In this document: one piece after another, positions 10,433 to 21,168 of the stretch
Layout: every line of letters starts with the position of its first letter
How positions within the stretch are numbered: the stretch's first letter is position 1
Assembly (NCBI GenBank): GCA_013054445.1
Contig: JAAMPI010000459.1
Location: 1-36,987, forward strand
From: Cudoniella acicularis
Lineage: Eukaryota; Ascomycota; Leotiomycetes; Helotiales; Helotiaceae
Reading direction: 5' to 3'
Length of the DNA stretch: 36,987 nt
The notes under the pieces: generated by a model
What the model was told of the DNA's origin: nothing
The model's input: the letters and a program-made list of their open reading frames with translations, nothing else
Databases searched by the model: none
Translations under genes and position numbers: made by a program

Positions 10433-11313
10433 CCTCCCGGCGATTCTCGCGCGGAGACATCCTGTCTTCGCGCAATAGTAATCTCGGGAGAGTTCGAAGA
10501 CCATAGTTTAGAAAGCTTTCTAGAACAGTTTCTCACTTCACATGTCTCCGTAGCAGAGTCATTAGAAGTTGCATCAAACGACTCCGACGTCATATTTTCG
10601 GATTTATTCGCATCGGTCAATGTTAATGAGGATCTCGAGATCTCGGATCCTCTGCCTTTTGAGTACGATTATAGTAATCTTCTTGGAGGTATCGCCAATC
10701 CGGGCGTACTTCCAACGGATCTTTCCTTGGCAACCTTCTCACCGCTTTCGAGTTCGCAACGTCTACAAACACTTCCACCTTCAGTCCCACACCCGCAATA
10801 CCTCCCCTCCCAACCCGGCGTCTCACTGCAACTACCAGGCCTCTCGCCGCCAAGTCTAAGCCAGTCTCCCCAAGACCCCAGACCTTTGGATTCTTCACAC
10901 TCAAGTCAAGAACCAGCCGAGCCTGCCCCGCTTCTTCAAACACCATCACAGCATATATCTCCAAGAAGTCGACTCAAACACGACCGACAATTCAAGTGTA
11001 CCTCCTGCACCAAAGTGTTTCCACGTCGCTGCGACCTCAAGTAAGTTTTCATCCCACCCCCTGCTTTGAGAATTTGACATTCAACACTAACTCGGTCTAA
11101 AGCAAGCACGCCAAGAGCCACGAGCGTCCCTTTAAGTGTGATATTGCAGGCTGTACCCACACCCAAGGATTCGCACTGCACAAAGACCTCCGTCGCCATA
11201 TCGATACTATTCACCTGAAGAGTACCTTCACCTGCCACTTCCCAGGTTGCGGAGAGACGTTTTCGAGATCTGATAACTGCCACCGGCACTTTGAGGAGCA
11301 GCATTCTCGATGA
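10433..11313 (+). CDS. C2H2 zinc-finger transcription factor, start codon unresolved
   Basis: Exon 1 is open to 11040, the intron is 11041-11102 (GTAAGT, branch CACTAAC, AG), and exon 2 is 11103-11313. The N-terminal half is acidic and Ser/Pro-rich (SNDSDVIFSDLFASVNVNED; then many SP, PP and SQ), as in activation regions. The C-terminus holds three C2H2 fingers: FKCTSCTKVFPRRCDLNKHAKSH, FKCDIAGC...HKDLRRHIDTIH and FTCHFPGC...RSDNCHRHFEEQH. The protein would be nuclear and bind DNA. The frame has no ATG between the stop at 10430 and 10727. The first ATG after the TATA box (10542) opens only a 3-codon reading, so the start is lost, non-AUG, or in a missed exon. The stop follows the last finger directly; basic sequence continuing in another frame just downstream could be a detached C-terminus. 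Confidence 0.65.
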
Positions 11314-11344
11314 TTAATTGCAGCGTGCGAAGAAGACAAGAGAG

Positions 11345-12252
11345 ATGACCGACCTCGAGGATAGTGGTAGGCGTTTGAAGCGACGGGCTGATGCCCTTCC
11401 AATGATGCTTCCCTTATTCGTGAACGATGTTCCTCAGAACAGAGTGCTTAGCGGCGTCGATACTGATATACCGTTTACTGGAGCTGCCATTGCTTCGTCA
11501 AACCACCGGAAACCAGACGTGCCCTGGATTTTAGACCTATGGCCAAAGCTAAAGGCTGCTGTCAGTCAGACTTCGATGAAGGTATTTATTGTCCTCTGAT
11601 CTACAAATGCATACTAAATATCTATCCCGCCTCAGAAAGACATACCTGAGATAGTTCTTGAAGACATAATCATATCCTGCGATAATGGTCGAGGAACCGT
11701 GGTAAGTTATAATTTTGCACAATCTTGCCTTTGACTAGTCATAGTAGTTGGTACTGATCAACCCAGGACCTCACCATCCTGTATTCATTCCATCTGACTC
11801 TCAAAACCCGCCTTAAGCTTCTCACCTCCTTCCCCGCCAAGGAAAACCCTCAATACACAACAATTACCTATTCGTACCCTCAATATCCACCACGATATGA
11901 ACAAAGCCCCGAAAACAAAGACATAAACACCAATCTTGGGGACTTCTTATTAAATAAGATTATCACCACCAGCTGGAATTCTTCGGCGTCCCATTCACCA
12001 TTACCAAACGAACAAGTAACAAAAGTCGTCATTTATTATCAATCAGCGGACATGCAGCTGGTCGAATATAATGGTGAATTCCTCAAGGGATGCAACGTAC
12101 ATTTCCACGACAATAGGATTGACCAGTCGTTTGATCGAGATTATGTTTTTTGGGTCGCGACTCAAACCATGGTTTCATTCAACAACTTTGCTTTGTGCAC
12201 CGTGCATAAAGTATATCCCGGGTTTTGGGGCCGTATTTTTTCTCTCTACTAA
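11345..12252 (+). CDS. Unknown protein, three exons, possibly zinc-finger gene C-terminus
   Basis: Exons 11345-11581, 11636-11701 and 11767-12252 splice in phase 0 with good sites (GTATTT, then GTAAGT; both end CAG), giving 262 residues. The ATG at 11345 begins MTDLEDSGRRLKRRADALP, a basic patch. Later blocks are VPWILDLWPKLKAAVSQ, DIPEIVLEDIIISCDNG and TTITYSYPQYPPRY, ending VHKVYPGFWGRIFSLY. I recognise no domain. The open frame extends upstream to 11318, 5 nt past the zinc-finger stop, and basic LKRR-type tracts often follow C2H2 fingers in fungal regulators. One gene broken by a frameshift at about 11310 is therefore a fair alternative to two genes. Confidence 0.5.
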
Positions 12253-13480
12253 TTAAAAATCTACCAACATCAATAGATCTTACTCTAGGAGTGTCATCCT
12301 TGGTATATTACAAGGGAATAAGATGGGGGAGAGGGGGGGATATTTCGTTTACAATTGTCGACGACAAGAGTCAATATTTCCTTTTCTGAGGCTATTTATT
12401 GCTATTACTGTTACTTCCCTATTTTTCATAGTAATAGCTCGAATGTGTCGCGTCTCTTTATATGTCTTTTCCTTCCCGTCTCTCTCTATATCTTTTCCTT
12501 CCCCCCTATCTCTCCATCAAAGCGGGTTTTTATCTTATTACGAAGGGCCGTCCTAAATTTTGTGAAAAGTCTTTCTTTCCCTATTAAGTTTAGAGGAGCG
12601 CTGGTTTTGCTTTTTGTGATGTTGTCTTGTCGGCTTTGTTCGCTCTTTATATTAGCAGAGAGGGGGGGGTCACGCGTATCAGGCATTGACAAAACAAGAT
12701 ACTTAAATAAGTTCCAGAATCTAACTTTCTTTATTTTCTTAGACATTAAATTATATCTCCCAGCTTGAAATTTGATTACAAATGAACGCTTCTGCTAGAA
12801 TGACATGGCTTATTCGCTTCTATCCCACTTGTATGCCGCTGACTTATACCCTTTGCGCTTCGTCTTGTCTCGAGAATTGAATATATATCTTGACCCAGAC
12901 CCTAACATCTAGTGCTGATATCAATCTGAAGCACTGAGCTTTTCCTAAAGGAGACCCGCTCGCGTCTTATCGTCCAACAACTCCGCGCATAGACCACTAT
13001 CAATTAGGGAGAAAACAACGTCCCAGTCCAACTTTCGCGATTTGAAAACTAGTAATAATTATTAGAAAAGGGTATCTGCGATTCATATGCCACTTAGCTA
13101 ATCAAATTAATCAATCAAACAGACCAGTGCCAGAAAACCAACGGACAACTCCAGAGTCAAATTGTGGCTATGCAATGCACGATACATGCAGCCGGCCAAC
13201 CGACAAGTCTTTCTTCAGCCTCATTCACTCACGACCTTACCAACCTTCACCTCCCACCTCTTCTTCACTTTCACCTCCCAACTCTTTTAAACCCCCAAAC
13301 CCAGCTACATAAACCCTTCATCAAGACCCGTTTTCTGAAAATCGTCGCAAGACGTGCAATCTGATGCTTGACCGCGTACTAGTTATTCAGGGGCAGAAAA
13401 GGTTCCCTTCTTCCACAGTACTTACTGATATTTGGTAAGAATCTTGATAAATGTAAATAGGGCGTGTCATTTAATCTACA
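12253..13480. other. Intergenic, no gene seen
   Basis: Only short ORFs of poor quality are present (for example 12323-12556, 12355-12768, 13164-13364). The plus strand is T/C-rich near 12370-12600. No repeat or RNA gene was recognised. Confidence 0.45.
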
Positions 13481-14510
13481 ATTCCAATAAGCCGCAATGT
13501 TTCAAGTCCTTCCTTAGCCGAAAGCGTCGAATACAATGTCGCGAGCAACACATTCCTATGAACCCGTGAGACGTGGAGCCACGACTCGTTCGACTATCAG
13601 GAGAGATCTGCTTACTTTAGTACGGCAATGACTCAATGTAACATATGTCACCCCGACCGGAATCTCGTTGTGTTCAACGAGACGCGGAAGAAGGTTTATT
13701 CCTAGTAGGCCCAGATTAAGAAGTCGTGTCGGCTTCTATGACCCTGCCACCCCGTTGAAGAACATCTTTGATGATGTTGCCTACATTGTCCGAGCTAACT
13801 CATTACGCATGCCCAGGTCTGTTCAGATCTTGTTGAACTACTAAGATCACGGGGGTTGAAATCATTTTTATACGCTAATTCAGAAATTAGTGTTGCACGG
13901 TCACGAACAATAGCCTAAACTTGTCGTCTACTAGGAATAAGCTAAGATAATGCTTTTATCTCGCTGACCGGTAGATGTGTACTATGTCTAGAACGCGTAT
14001 TCAATGTCGATAAGTAGATGAGAAAGACCTATAACTCGGAAGGAAATTGCCGATAATTTTCAGTTATTTTGATAGCGACAAGGACCTTATAATGACCGAG
14101 AGGAAGTCCTGGTGTTATTATAGCAGGTGGCCGTAAAATCTTAATTTCGCCGGGACTAAGAGTCCTCATTATCAAAGCACAAACATGACGACCTTGCCGT
14201 GCTGAGATCTCAAGCGTGTTGATATTATCATGATGTCGGAATAATGGATGAGCATCGTAAGAACCGGGCCTCTAGTCTTAGGTACAATTTAAAATACTAT
14301 ACGAGATATAAGTAAGAGCTTATAGCCTATTCTGATTAGGTTACCTCGTTAGCTAATTGATAACCCGCTTGAATTTAGGGGTTTAGTTTAAGTCGTAAAA
14401 CAGCTGGTTTAGTATAGGAATGTTTTCATGTCATTTTCTGTTTCCGTCTTTAGACCTGAGCTACTGCTGCTTTAGCCTAAGCTACAGGTGAGCAAGCTTA
14501 AGTAGAGAGT

Positions 14511-14564
14511 GAGCATTCCTGAGCACCGCCTAAGCACCACCTGAGCACCGCCTGAGCACACGCT
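14511..14564. repeat. 11-bp tandem repeat, GAGCACCGCCT type
   Basis: Four to five imperfect copies in a row vary as GAGCACCGCCT, AAGCACCACCT, GAGCACCGCCT and GAGCACACGCT. The array sits at the left edge of the Copia relic, just before the TpA-rich composition begins. Confidence 0.65.
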
Positions 14565-14759
14565 AAGTAAGCCTAAGTATATATTAAAGAGCTATTTCAG
14601 TATCCTTAGGGGCTCGCTTTAGCTCCCTTAAGGCTCGGTTATACTTTCCTTATCTTGTCTCTAGGGGAGGTCCTATTTTAGCTCTATATTACCGTCTCTA
14701 AGGTCTTTTATCTTATAGACCTACCGAGTTTATAAAGGGGTAGAAGTAGAAGTAGAAGT

Positions 14760-16905
14760 AAGAGGCTCGCTTATTAATTCCTATATGTTATTAGTCTCTA
14801 GGGTATTAAGCTCGCCTTATATCGACCGTATCTAGAAGTCCTTATAAAGGTTATTCTTACTTATAGCTTCTTCGTACGTCTTAGGTTCTAAAATAAAACT
14901 ATTAGGCTTTTTAATAATAATTTTATTATTAGCCGTAATAGTAGATACTTCTTCTTCTTCTTTAACTCCCTCTATTTTAGTAGCTAAGTAGGCCGAAGAA
15001 GCGTATTTATATACGTCTTTAAGAGTAATATTATCTAGCGTAGCTAGATTAGCCTTATTATAAAGTCTTCTAGTTAAATAGTTAATCTCTTTTCTAGGCC
15101 TTAGGCTTCTACTCTTTTCTTCGTTATCACTACTCTCTATAGGAGCTATACTAGCACTAGCGTCTTTACTAGCGTCTTTACTAGCGCCTTCTTCTTGATT
15201 TAGATCAAAATCAGGAAATAAAGAAGAAGTCTTATCGAAGATAGTAAGAGGGCTACTCGTCGCCTCTTTCTCTAGTTCTCTACTAGTATTCTTATCTATT
15301 ATATCTAGTAGGCTATTATAATCTTTAGATTTAGGGGCTAATAGCTCTTTATAGTCTTCTTGAATCTTATAGTCCTTCTTATATTTAAGGTCTTCTTTAA
15401 TAGTAATATCTCTAGTAGACTCTACTATTTGTTTATTAAAGTTATAAACTAAATAGTTATTAGAAGACTTAAAGCCTACTAATATACCTCGCTTAGCTTT
15501 ATTAGCTAGCTTTCCTAAGTTGCCTTGTTTAGCTCTTACTTCCTTAGGCTCGAGGTAATAACATAAGGAACCTAGTACTCTTATACAGCTTATATCAGGC
15601 TTATTTCCTATAATAGCCTCGTAAGGGGTCTTATTTATTATAGGGTTATAAGACCTATTTTTAATATGAATTATAGCTTGTACTAAGTAAGGCTATAGGT
15701 ATAAAGGTATATCCTTCTTAGCTATAATAGAGATAAGCCTCTCGAGTATATATCGATTAAGGCGTTCGCTTATACTGTTTTATTCCTGACTATAAGGGCT
15801 TATATAATCGTTATATATCCCTTCCTCTTTATATAAGGTGTCCTACTTAGTACCCTTAAATTCTTTAGTATTATCTAAGTAAATTCCTTTAATAGAGGTT
15901 TTAAATTAATTATTTAATAGTCGGAATAGCTCTATAAGCTTATCTATAGTATCGGCTTTAAACTTAAGGTAATAGGTATATACTAAACGTGATTTACGAC
16001 ACGTAAAAGTAGTTATATAAGACTCTTCTTTTAGGCCTTTTATCTTAAAAGGACCTACTATATCTACGTCGAAATAGCTTAGGTTTTTACTAGATTCTTT
16101 AAGAGGTAAATAGCTTACTTTTCTAGTAAACTTACCTATATAACAAGAATCATAAGAGTCTATAGACTTCTTTGAGTTCTCGCTTAGCTTATAGCCTTAC
16201 GTAGTCTCTATTGTCTTAGCTAAATAGTCGGGATTAAGGTAATTAAGTCTCTTATAAAGTAGAGTAAGATTCTCTTCTCTAATACTACTATTCACCTTAT
16301 ATACTATATTTTCTAGCTTAGAATAGTCTATATTTAGACTATTAAAGTAATAAGTATTACCTTCCTAAGAGGCAGGTATAATTAAGCCTTGTTTATTTAT
16401 ATAAGCCTTATTATTAGTACTATTGATATTTACGTCCTACTTATTATTACTTAAAGCGTAGGCTGAAATAAGGGTAGTAGCTAAGCTAGGTACGTAGTAG
16501 ACTTCTTTAAAGAGAAGTTCTTGTCTCTTATAAACTAGCGATATACTTCCTTTACTAAGGATAGCTACCTTAGCCTTATTAGCTACTATAATAGTCTTAT
16601 CACTTAGTTTTTTATAGTCTAAGAACTAGTCTTTATTAGGGCTAAAATGCTCGGATACTCCGGAGTCTAAGACTAACTTATTAGACTCTAGACTACTAGT
16701 AGAAGAAGAATAACTAGTGTTTATAAGACTAGCGGATATAATAACTCTAGGAGAAGAGGTTGATTTATCTTCTTCTTTAGTCTCTTTATCCTTTTTATTC
16801 TTATTCTTCTTATTATTATCTTTACTAGTGCCTTTACTAGCGTCCTTTTTAAGCTCGGGGTATAAAACCTAACACTGTAGTAGGGAAAGCTGCTACTCTC
16901 GGAGG
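14760..16905 (-). mobile_element. RIP-degraded Ty1/Copia retrotransposon fragment
   Basis: Read on the minus strand, the sequence keeps Copia Pol order despite many stops. It begins with a zinc-knuckle tail ending in YPELKK, then the protease/GAG-pre-integrase region (LVLDSGVSEHFSPNKD, stop, FLDYKKLSDKT). The integrase core follows with family spacing, then an acidic linker, and the start of the reverse transcriptase (TYEEAISKNNLYKDF) near 14850. Most of the reverse transcriptase and RNase H, and any clear LTR pair, are missing. Tryptophan and glutamine positions are typically TAG, and CA and TG steps are nearly absent from 14580 to 16860 while TA is in great excess. That is the expected product of CpA-to-TpA RIP. 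The element is dead. Confidence 0.85.
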
Positions 16906-17620
16906 GTTAGTTCTCCCGCTCCGGACTACCNATAAGTGTATTTATACTCTCCTTTCTCCCTTAGGGAGAGGGGACAACAACGGAATAAGATCAAGTCAGC
17001 GATAAAGATGTGCCTGTAATTTGTGTTTATACCGCTATTTTGGGGGACGCGGTTTACTCCCTTATTCTTGTCCTTTTACAATACGCGTCAAGGATTGCGT
17101 TGATACACGATCTCTTACCCCTTTTTTAGCCTCACTCCAACAACTCTTTAACTCATTATACATTGAGTCCTAGGATTCAAAATACAGTTCAATTGACAAG
17201 CGAAAGCCGTATAAATATATATAGGGAGCATCTATAGAAAGTTTGCTTTTATGTTTCATTCTGAAAAAAGCGTAGCCCACCAGGCCTTTGGATCATCCGG
17301 CCCCTTCCGGGAAGCGGGATGATGGGAATTGTAATAACCGAGGAGTCTCCATGCACGTGTCCGGCTTCCGAACCCGACTCGGGCCGATGCTCGCTGCAGG
17401 GCGTGGCCGACGGATAAACTTCGTCATCCGCAGAACAAGGTCATATCCAAGATAACTCACCACCTATATCTTACACTAGAATGAGCTGAATCTCCTAAAT
17501 TACCTGAACACCTCAACTCCTCATCCTCTTCCGATTCCCGATACGGCCCATTTTCAAAATTCGCAAGATTATCATGTTCCTCACACATGTCACTATATAC
17601 GCCTTCTTCTCATCGTCACC

Positions 17621-18960
17621 CCCTAATCTAAATTTATTATAAAGTCAAACAACGGCAAGGTGGTGAAAAGACAAGAAGGGAGGGGTTGGTTTATAGAAAG
17701 AAGTGTCGACGTATAGTCTCCCAAGAATTGATGTGAGATAATAGGGGTAATCTCACTGCTGACCGACACGCGGCATCTTCGGCATAATTTTCTGGTCGGG
17801 CTAAAAATTCCCGACTTATGCTTGTCAGCTGAGAGATGAGGCTTGAATCTGGATAATAAGGACCTCAAGGGACTCAGTAATTCTAATTTTCAATGCAGTT
17901 TTCTGTCTGTTCAGCTGATCATGATACATCATACATGTGTTATCTGTTCGTCTTAACTCCAAGAAAGGAAAAGATGCAGTCCAAATATATAAATAAATTG
18001 AGCCCTTGGCCCCTTTTCGAACCTCCGAAGTTCTTCTTTGTATTCACAGTACGTTCGCAATATAGCGGTTCTATATATTATCAAACAAACTTTGAACACT
18101 AAGCAGTCCCTAATAACTTTACTAACTCTGGTTTTTATCCCTGTCACGGCCGCATAACTTAATTATATAGTCCTTACTCGTCCTAGAAGTCCTAGACAAG
18201 AAAAGCAGATATATAGAGGATAATACTAATCATTTAAAACTTCTTCTAAAAAAAGCACCCTAATATCTTATACGTTCACTTCCCACTTCTCAGCTATTAG
18301 ATGGCTCGTTCACCCATATGATATCATAAAGCTTATATGAATCAAAGTGAAGATATTTTTTTATTAAAGGTAAGAATTCAATTATCCCTCTTCTAAGAAG
18401 CTCTAGGTCCCTCTACTCAGCAATACGAGTGTGCTACCAATCAAATCTCCGACTTACTCGTATTACCCTGATATAGGCAGCACGTCAATGCTTGTTCCTA
18501 CCCCTACCCCATGACGTAGTATTAGCTCATAAAGCTAGGCGGAATTAACGCCACAATTCCCTGAGCTGAGGCTGGTCGGAAGGTTGAGTGGGAAAACTAT
18601 TGCCGGTGGCGTCAATTTGCTGGGTATTTCATTCAAAAGTATCACGTGTTTGTACTTAGCCAAAATTAAGGGGCAATCACGATCTATTTACCATAAAATA
18701 GACCAAAAGAAGGTGATGCAAAAACTCAATTGTAACATGACTTATCTGGTGTTTATGGTACAACTATAAGATGGAAAACACTTCGTTGGGGGGAAATGCT
18801 ATAGAGCAGTATAGCTACTCTATTGGGTTAATCCAAGTTACACAAAGTAAATCTCGCTGTCAAATGACTCCTTCTACTCAGCTGGATACGTAGGCGGCGT
18901 TTTCTCTACTAATAATAGTAAGATCTGACACGAGAGGCACATCCAATATCGATGATCAAG
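17621..18960. other. Intergenic, upstream of the hydrophobin-like gene
   Basis: No convincing gene. Short ORFs at 17623-17868 (-), 17893-18102 (+) and 18584-18769 (+) lack any pattern. The right part is presumably the promoter of the gene at 19077. Confidence 0.45.
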
Positions 18961-18969
18961 TATATAAAG
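18961..18969 (+). promoter_or_regulatory. TATA box of the hydrophobin-like gene
   Basis: TATATAAAG lies ~115 bp before the ATG at 19077 and is followed by a C/T-rich then A-rich leader (CACATTCAAG...CCAAAATGA), the usual layout of strongly expressed fungal secreted-protein genes. Confidence 0.6.
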
Positions 18970-19076
18970 GCTACAAGTTCACTTAAACTCTCTCCTCCTT
19001 ATTTTACATCATTTTCAAACTGCATCACTCTTCAACATAACACATTCAAGTACAGAACAACCAAAGAAATTCCAAA

Positions 19077-19491
19077 ATGAAGTTTACTACCTCTGTGTTG
19101 GCACTCGCCATCTCCTCCGCTGCATTCGGCCTCCCACAAAACGTCGGTGGTGGTTCAGGCTTTGCCTGTCCCCAAGGAAGCAGAGGAGAATGCTGCCTAG
19201 ACTTCAATGGCCCCTCTGGCCAAGGCGAGAGCTGTCAGTCTTTTTAATTATATTTCCCCTGTCCTTTTGACTGACAGATATTAAGGCACTCCCGCCGAAG
19301 GGCTGGTTTTTGGCGCCTCGGTTACTTGGACTTGCAACTCCGAACAAGGAATCTCTGCCTGCTGTGTAAGTCGCCTTTCTCCTCTTTTTAAAAAAATGAA
19401 ATAGAGCATAATGGATTTCTAATGTTTGTGACTTATATAGGGTGATGCTACGGGCTCCCCTTGTTTTAGGGTCTTTCCCAACAAAGCTTAA
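19077..19491 (+). CDS. Hydrophobin-like small secreted cysteine-rich protein
   Basis: Three exons (19077-19233, 19286-19365, 19441-19491; introns 52 and 75 bp) give 95 residues. The start MKFTTSVLALAISSAAFGLP is a clear signal peptide. The mature part has eight cysteines in the order C-CC-C-C-CC-C, the hydrophobin pattern, with spacings 7, 12, 15, 8 and 7. Class II hydrophobins usually have about 9-10, 11, 16, 8 and 10, so this is a short variant. Known hydrophobins coat hyphae and spores as amphipathic films; that role is inferred here. The first intron's acceptor (TTAAG at 19285) is weaker than the nearby GACAG at 19276, but only the former keeps the frame open and the fourth cysteine in place. 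It could instead be another class of cysteine-rich effector. Confidence 0.72.
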
Positions 19492-19757
19492 TCGGATTAG
19501 TGGAATGCTGGAAAGTTGTAAGGGTGGAGGAGAGGAAGTGCAGAAAACATATAAGCGCAGCAATTGAAATTGTCTTGTGGACATAATACTGTGATGCGTT
19601 GGTAGTTTGTCGGATGTTCCTAACTTATCGAGTAGAATTCTAGTTAGCCGAAAATTTTACGTTTCTGGAATCCTACAAGTTTTGCGAGAGTTATAGAGCT
19701 TGCAGTTACATTACCCAGGCTCTGGGTCCAAAAGAAATGAATGATCAGGTTTACATT

Positions 19758-20170
19758 ATGAAGTTTCTCCTTTTATGCCTGCTCGCCACGATCTTGGAAG
19801 GTGACTCACTTAGAGATTATTTAAAACTCCATTCAAAATTCGATTCAAATTTAGAAAGTCAAAATTTTATAGTCATTACTTCAATTTATAGGGCTAAAAT
19901 CCATGCAACTTAGCTCTAAACCTATACCAAACACCCCTCGAAATCCCCAAAGTCCGCAAAGCCAACCGCGAAACCGTAGCAGAACTCCGAATATTATGCT
20001 ATGCAAAAAATGTACCTCCGACTCAAAAGTTATTTTCAGGTGACACTAGGGTAAGCACCCAGGCAAACCCATTTATTATCGAAATTATCGTTGAAGAAAC
20101 TCTCCTAACCGTAGGGATGACCTTCAATGGCGGCGGTACAGCTGCCAACATTGCAGTTTGTGGGGGTTAG
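19758..20170 (+). CDS. Putative small secreted protein
   Basis: Exons 19758-19800, 19914-20039 and 20115-20170 join in frame to 74 residues. The protein begins MKFLLLCLLATILEA (signal peptide), continues LNLYQTPLEIPKVRKANRET and ends in a Gly-rich tail with NIAVCGG. Two cysteines remain after the signal peptide. Both donors are GTGAC-type rather than GTAAGT, and other acceptors (for example at 19891) lead to stops, so the model is tentative. It sits ~270 bp after the hydrophobin-like gene on the same strand. Function unknown. Confidence 0.4.
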
Positions 20171-20371
20171 GCTGTGGGTTGACGAGCACTGTCCCGAAAT
20201 ACATATCTGTTGAGTTTATCCGATCAGCATTTTGTGGTAAAAGGAAAGAAGATTAGACAATAGCAAGGAAGCTAACTCCGCAGACAGCGTAGTCACGAGG
20301 TTGTCAGGCAGGGGATTGTCTAGCCTCGACGGCATTGGCTTCTGCGATAGGTGTTGCGGTGGCCAAGGTGG

Positions 20372-20530
20372 TGTAACGTTCCCAGTATCACGTGCCTTGT
20401 GATTGTTGGTTTAGTCGTCAGTTAAAGTGTCAAGTAAATCAATATAGAAAGTTATGTGTTAAAGTTGAGCACGCAGCTCTACAAAGGAAAAGTATATGGC
20501 CATATAGGTAGTGGTAGTAAGTTTAGAAGT
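20372..20530 (+). repeat. Truncated LTR, same family as 29258-29496
   Basis: It starts TGTAACGTTC and shares long blocks with the solo LTR at 29258: AAAGTGTCAAGTAAATCA, GTTGAGCACG and AGCTCTACAAAGG. Similarity fades at about 20520, and the expected CGTGACA end is absent. The foldback element begins 40-50 bp further on and may have replaced the rest. Confidence 0.75.
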
Positions 20531-20569
20531 TCGAGAGTTTAGCCCCTTACCTCTGATCCCCTTGTTAAA

Positions 20570-21077
20570 GTGTGTGCCTGGCAGCCTAAGGCTNCNATGG
20601 CANCNAGCACGTGNTTNAGGGCACGTCTCACTTGTAGTCTAGANATNTGGCCCGACGACCTNATCTTTNATTCTNTANAGTTNATAATATACTTGATTTA
20701 CCCTAATTNAGCCCTCCGGNCGATCTCTGTGTTCCTATTGCTTGTGTTGATGATACCACTCATCCGACCAACTGGAGTCGACCAAATCCAATACAACAGG
20801 ATCCTCCGATCCCATCACATGACTTGTCACGTAGGTCATGACACTTGTGCCGAATATTAGATTTGGTCAACTCCAGTTGGTCGGATGAGTGGTATCATCA
20901 ACACAAGTAATAGGATCACAAAGATCGTCCGGAGGGCTCAATTAGGGTAAATCAAGTATATTGTCAACTGTATCGAGTAAACTATGAGGGCATCGGGCCA
21001 CATATCTGGGCTACAAGTGAGACGTGCCTGAAACACGTGCTGGGTGCCATAGGAGCCTCAGGCTGCCAGGCACACAC
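20570..21077. repeat. 508-bp foldback palindrome with ~225-bp arms
   Basis: Arms 20570-20794 and 20854-21077 are near-perfect reverse complements around a 59-bp spacer, with termini GTGTGTGCCTGGCAGCC and GGCTGCCAGGCACACAC. The innermost 60 bp differ at only a few positions, mostly transitions. All fifteen Ns here (20594-20720) lie in the left arm, and the right arm supplies a base for each. No target-site duplication is obvious. It may be a foldback or MITE-like transposon or an inverted duplication of one. It encodes no protein. Confidence 0.85.
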
Positions 21078-21090
21078 CTCAACATAGGTT

Positions 21091-21168
21091 ACGCAAATGG
21101 GCGCTCACGTCGAAGTACTCCTCGGTCTTCGTCCAAACCAATTTCTACCTATGACCACCCATTTGCGT
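21091..21168. repeat. Short inverted repeat (11-bp arms)
   Basis: ACGCAAATGGG (21091-21101) and CCCATTTGCGT (21158-21168) enclose 56 bp, starting 14 bp after the large palindrome. It is possibly a second small foldback insertion or the end of a nested element. Confidence 0.55.

Larger units (their letters stand above)
13365..17620. other. 4.2-kb gene desert
   Basis: No ORF of 60 codons exists on either strand, which is unusual over 4.2 kb. The middle is the RIP-degraded Copia relic. 13480-14510 is moderately AT-rich and unrecognised, possibly more decayed transposon. 16906-17620 contains an N at 16931 and a short GC-rich island (about 17290-17440) with no visible gene. Confidence 0.6.

Noticed and set aside
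10081..10506. 141-codon ORF across the 60-bp repeats
   Set aside because: The TATA box and a leader without ATG lie inside it, and it has no domain, so I treat the array as promoter. The open repeat frame is noted as an alternative.
17290..17440. GC-rich island as a possible tRNA, SINE or gene fragment
   Set aside because: I could not fold a tRNA cloverleaf, see A/B box spacing, or read a coding frame, so it is only noted as a composition feature.
13365..17620. CRISPR-like or rRNA content in the gene desert
   Set aside because: The only regular repeats are a short 11-bp array at 14511-14564 without spacers, and the rest is decayed Copia and AT-rich DNA; no rRNA motifs were recognised.
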